DNA of 6,116 nt from assembly GCA_934654765.1 (NCBI GenBank), contig CAKUGX010000108.1, positions 1 through 6,116 of the forward strand, in the 5' to 3' direction. Positions within the stretch are counted from its first letter, which is position 1; every line of letters starts with the position of its first letter. The notes below the pieces were generated by a model. It searched no databases, was not told the DNA's origin, and was given only the letters and a program-made list of their open reading frames with translations. Positions 4,159-6,116 of this stretch are shown one piece after another. Source of the DNA: an uncultured Collinsella sp. (GTDB lineage Bacteria > Actinomycetota > Coriobacteriia > Coriobacteriales > Coriobacteriaceae). The translations under genes were made by a program, and so were the position numbers.

Positions 4159-6116
4159 TTACTTGACCACCAGGTTGACCAGCTTGCCGGGCACGCAGAT
4201 GGCCTTGACAACCGTCTTGCCCTCGAGCCACTTGGCCACGGCTTCCTCGGCGGCAGCCTGCATTTCCTCGTTGGAGGCGTCGCGGGCCACGTCGACACGG
4301 CCGCGGACCTTGCCCAGCACCTGGACAACGATCTGCACCGTGTCCTCGATGGACTCGGCCAGGTCAAATTCGGGCCAGGCAGCGGTGTAGGCATTACCCT
4401 CGCAGCCGAGCGCCTCATGCCACAACTCGTCGGCCCAGAACGGGCAGATGGGGGCAAGGACGCTCACGATGTCCTTGGCCACGCCGTAGCACAGTGCCTT
4501 ATCACGGGCAGCGCTCTCAGTGGCGTTGAGGTAGGCGCTCGCCGCGTTAACGAGCTCCATGACGGCCGAGATGGCGGTGTTGAACTGGCCGCGGTCGAAG
4601 TCCTCGGTGCACTTGGCGATGGTGCGGTGACGCTCGCGATAGAGCTTCATCGCAACCTCGTCGAGCGCGGACTTGTCGAAGGTAACGTTGGCGTCGCCGG
4701 ACTGGACGAGCTGCCAAACGATACGCCAGGCGCGCTTGATGAAGCGGTTGGCGCCCTCAACGGCCTTGGGATCCCAGTCGAAGTCCTTCTCGGGCGGGGC
4801 GATAAACAGGATCGCCAAACGCATGGTGTCGGCGCCGTAGGGCTCGATGACCGAGCTCGGGGGCACGACATTACCCTTGGACTTGGACATGGTGTCGCCG
4901 TTCTCGTCCTTGACCATGCCCTGACACAGCAGGTTGGTGAAGGGCTCGTCCACACTCAGCAGGCCCAGGTCGCGCAGTGCCTTGGTAAAGAAGCGGCTGT
5001 AGAGCAGATGCAGAATGGCGTGCTCGATGCCACCGATGTAGTTATCGACGGGCATCCAACGGTCGGCGGCTTCCTTGGAGAAGGGCAGCTCGGTGTTGTG
5101 CGGATCGGTATAGCGCAGGTAATACCAGCTGGAGCAGGTGAAGGTGTCCATGGTATCGGTCTCGCGCTTGGCCGGACGACCGCAGACGGGGCAAGTGGTC
5201 TCGTAGAACTCCTTGCACTCGGCGAGGGTCTCGCCGGCGCCCAGGTCCAGGTTCTCGGGCAGCGTCACCGGCAGCTGGTCCTCGGGCACGGGCACGATAC
5301 CGCAGTGCTCGCAGTGGATAGCCGGGATGGGGTTGCCCCAATAGCGCTGGCGGGAAATGAGCCAGTCGCGCAGACGGAACTCGACCTTACGACGACCGCA
5401 CCCCATGGCCTCGAGGTCGGCCACAATCGCAGCCTCGCCCTCGGAGTGCTTGCCACCGCGCATGCCGGTGTACTTGCCGGACTGGACGAGCGTGCCCTCG
5501 GCAGCGTGGGCGCAATCCCAATCGACGGTCTCGGCATGGAAGGTATCGATGGTCTCGCCGCTGGCCTCGACGGCAGCGCGGTCGTCATCGTCCAGGATGA
5601 TCGGCACGATGGGCAGGTCGTACTTGCGGGCGAACTCAAAGTCGCGCTGGTCGCCGCAGGGAACGGCCATAACGGCGCCGGTACCATAGTCGGCCACGAC
5701 GTAGTCGGCAACCCACACGGGGACCTTCTCGCCGTTGACGGGGTTCACGACATAGCGACCCGTAAAGGCGCCATGCTTCTCGAGGGTGCCCTGGGCACGC
5801 TCGACGGCAGAGATATGCTTGGAGTCCTCGATGATCTTGGTCACAGCCTCCTCGTACTCCGTGCCCTCGACGAGCTCGTGCAGACGGGCGTACTCGGGAG
5901 CCAGGACAAAGAAGGAGACACCGAAGAGCGTGTCGGCACGGGTGGTGAAGACGGTGATCTTACCCTCGTCGCCCTCGATGGGCTCGCCATCCTGGTCGCA
6001 CAGGGTAAAGTCGACCTCGGCGCCCTCGGAGCGGCCGATCCAGTTGGCCTGCATCTGCTTAACGCGCTCAGGCCAGCCGGGGAGCTTCTCCAGGTCGTCG
6101 AGCAGCTCCTGAGAGT
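4159..6116 (-). CDS. leuS: Leucyl-tRNA synthetase, C-terminal three quarters (5' end outside window)
   Basis: LeuRS charges tRNA-Leu with leucine and hydrolyses mischarged products. About 652 codons are visible; bacterial LeuRS is usually 800-870 residues, so the N-terminus with the HIGH motif is missing because of the window edge. Numbering from the first full codon (6114): the CP1 editing domain runs from about 1 to 225, with TTRADTLFG (57-65) and [10 protein letters not shown] (143-152) followed by CGDQRD (153-158). The catalytic-core motif [10 protein letters not shown] is at 251-260. Four zinc-ligand-type cysteines are C268, C271, C308 and C311. The second class I signature is TMSKSKGN (408-415). 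The helical anticodon-binding domain covers about 455-570 ([13 protein letters not shown]). The C-terminal domain ends in [11 protein letters not shown]. The stop TAA is at 4161-4159. Two motif positions differ from the common form: H to G in HDQRD and K to T in KMSKS. Residues equivalent to editing Thr252 (T62) and Asp345 (D158) of E. coli are present. Confidence 0.97.
   Translation of the reverse strand, partial: SQELLDDLEKLPGWPERVKQMQANWIGRSEGAEVDFTLCDQDGEPIEGDEGKITVFTTRADTLFGVSFFVLAPEYARLHELVEGTEYEEAVTKIIEDSKHISAVERAQGTLEKHGAFTGRYVVNPVNGEKVPVWVADYVVADYGTGAVMAVPCGDQRDFEFARKYDLPIVPIILDDDDRAAVEASGETIDTFHAETVDWDCAHAAEGTLVQSGKYTGMRGGKHSEGEAAIVADLEAMGCGRRKVEFRLRDWLISRQRYWGNPIPAIHCEHCGIVPVPEDQLPVTLPENLDLGAGETLAECKEFYETTCPVCGRPAKRETDTMDTFTCSSWYYLRYTDPHNTELPFSKEAADRWMPVDNYIGGIEHAILHLLYSRFFTKALRDLGLLSVDEPFTNLLCQGMVKDENGDTMSKSKGNVVPPSSVIEPYGADTMRLAILFIAPPEKDFDWDPKAVEGANRFIKRAWRIVWQLVQSGDANVTFDKSALDEVAMKLYRERHRTIAKCTEDFDRGQFNTAISAVMELVNAASAYLNATESAARDKALCYGVAKDIVSVLAPICPFWADELWHEALGCEGNAYTAAWPEFDLAESIEDTVQIVVQVLGKVRGRVDVARDASNEEMQAAAEEAVAKWLEGKTVVKAICVPGKLVNLVVK

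Overview
The window is GC-rich and fits a high-GC Gram-positive. The compact rimP-nusA-infB order, protein details (a long IF2 N-terminal extension, a NusA with a C-terminal Cys/His motif) and codon use suggest the Actinomycetota class Coriobacteriia, possibly a Collinsella relative. That placement is inference; no marker was searched.

Layout. Positions 1-3117 are a minus-strand translation/transcription-factor operon, read right to left: rimP (ribosome maturation factor), then nusA one base later, then a 91-base spacer with two hairpins, then infB (IF2), which runs off the left edge just after its first GTPase motif. No ylxR/rnpM gene lies between nusA and infB. Positions 3118-3486 are a 369-base divergent intergenic region. 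Its rimP-proximal part holds a good sigma-70-type promoter, two matching dyads around that promoter, and an intrinsic-terminator-like hairpin between promoter and rimP. The rest is a GC-rich stretch with several inverted repeats. Positions 3487-4059 (plus strand) encode a small secreted lipoprotein of unknown function. Positions 4060-4158 hold a strong bidirectional terminator between convergent genes. Positions 4159-6116 (minus strand) are the 3' three quarters of leuS, leucyl-tRNA synthetase; its HIGH-motif region lies outside the window.

How it works together. RimP (30S maturation), NusA (pausing, termination and antitermination) and IF2 (initiator tRNA placement) are a classic co-expressed set. 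The most interesting signal is the imperfect intrinsic terminator in the operon leader. NusA stimulates intrinsic termination, so the element could form an autoregulatory loop. The second point of interest is the Cys/His zinc-finger-like tail on NusA. No mobile element, CRISPR array, tRNA or rRNA gene was recognised. The window is mainly core housekeeping sequence, and I see no wholly new multi-gene system in it.
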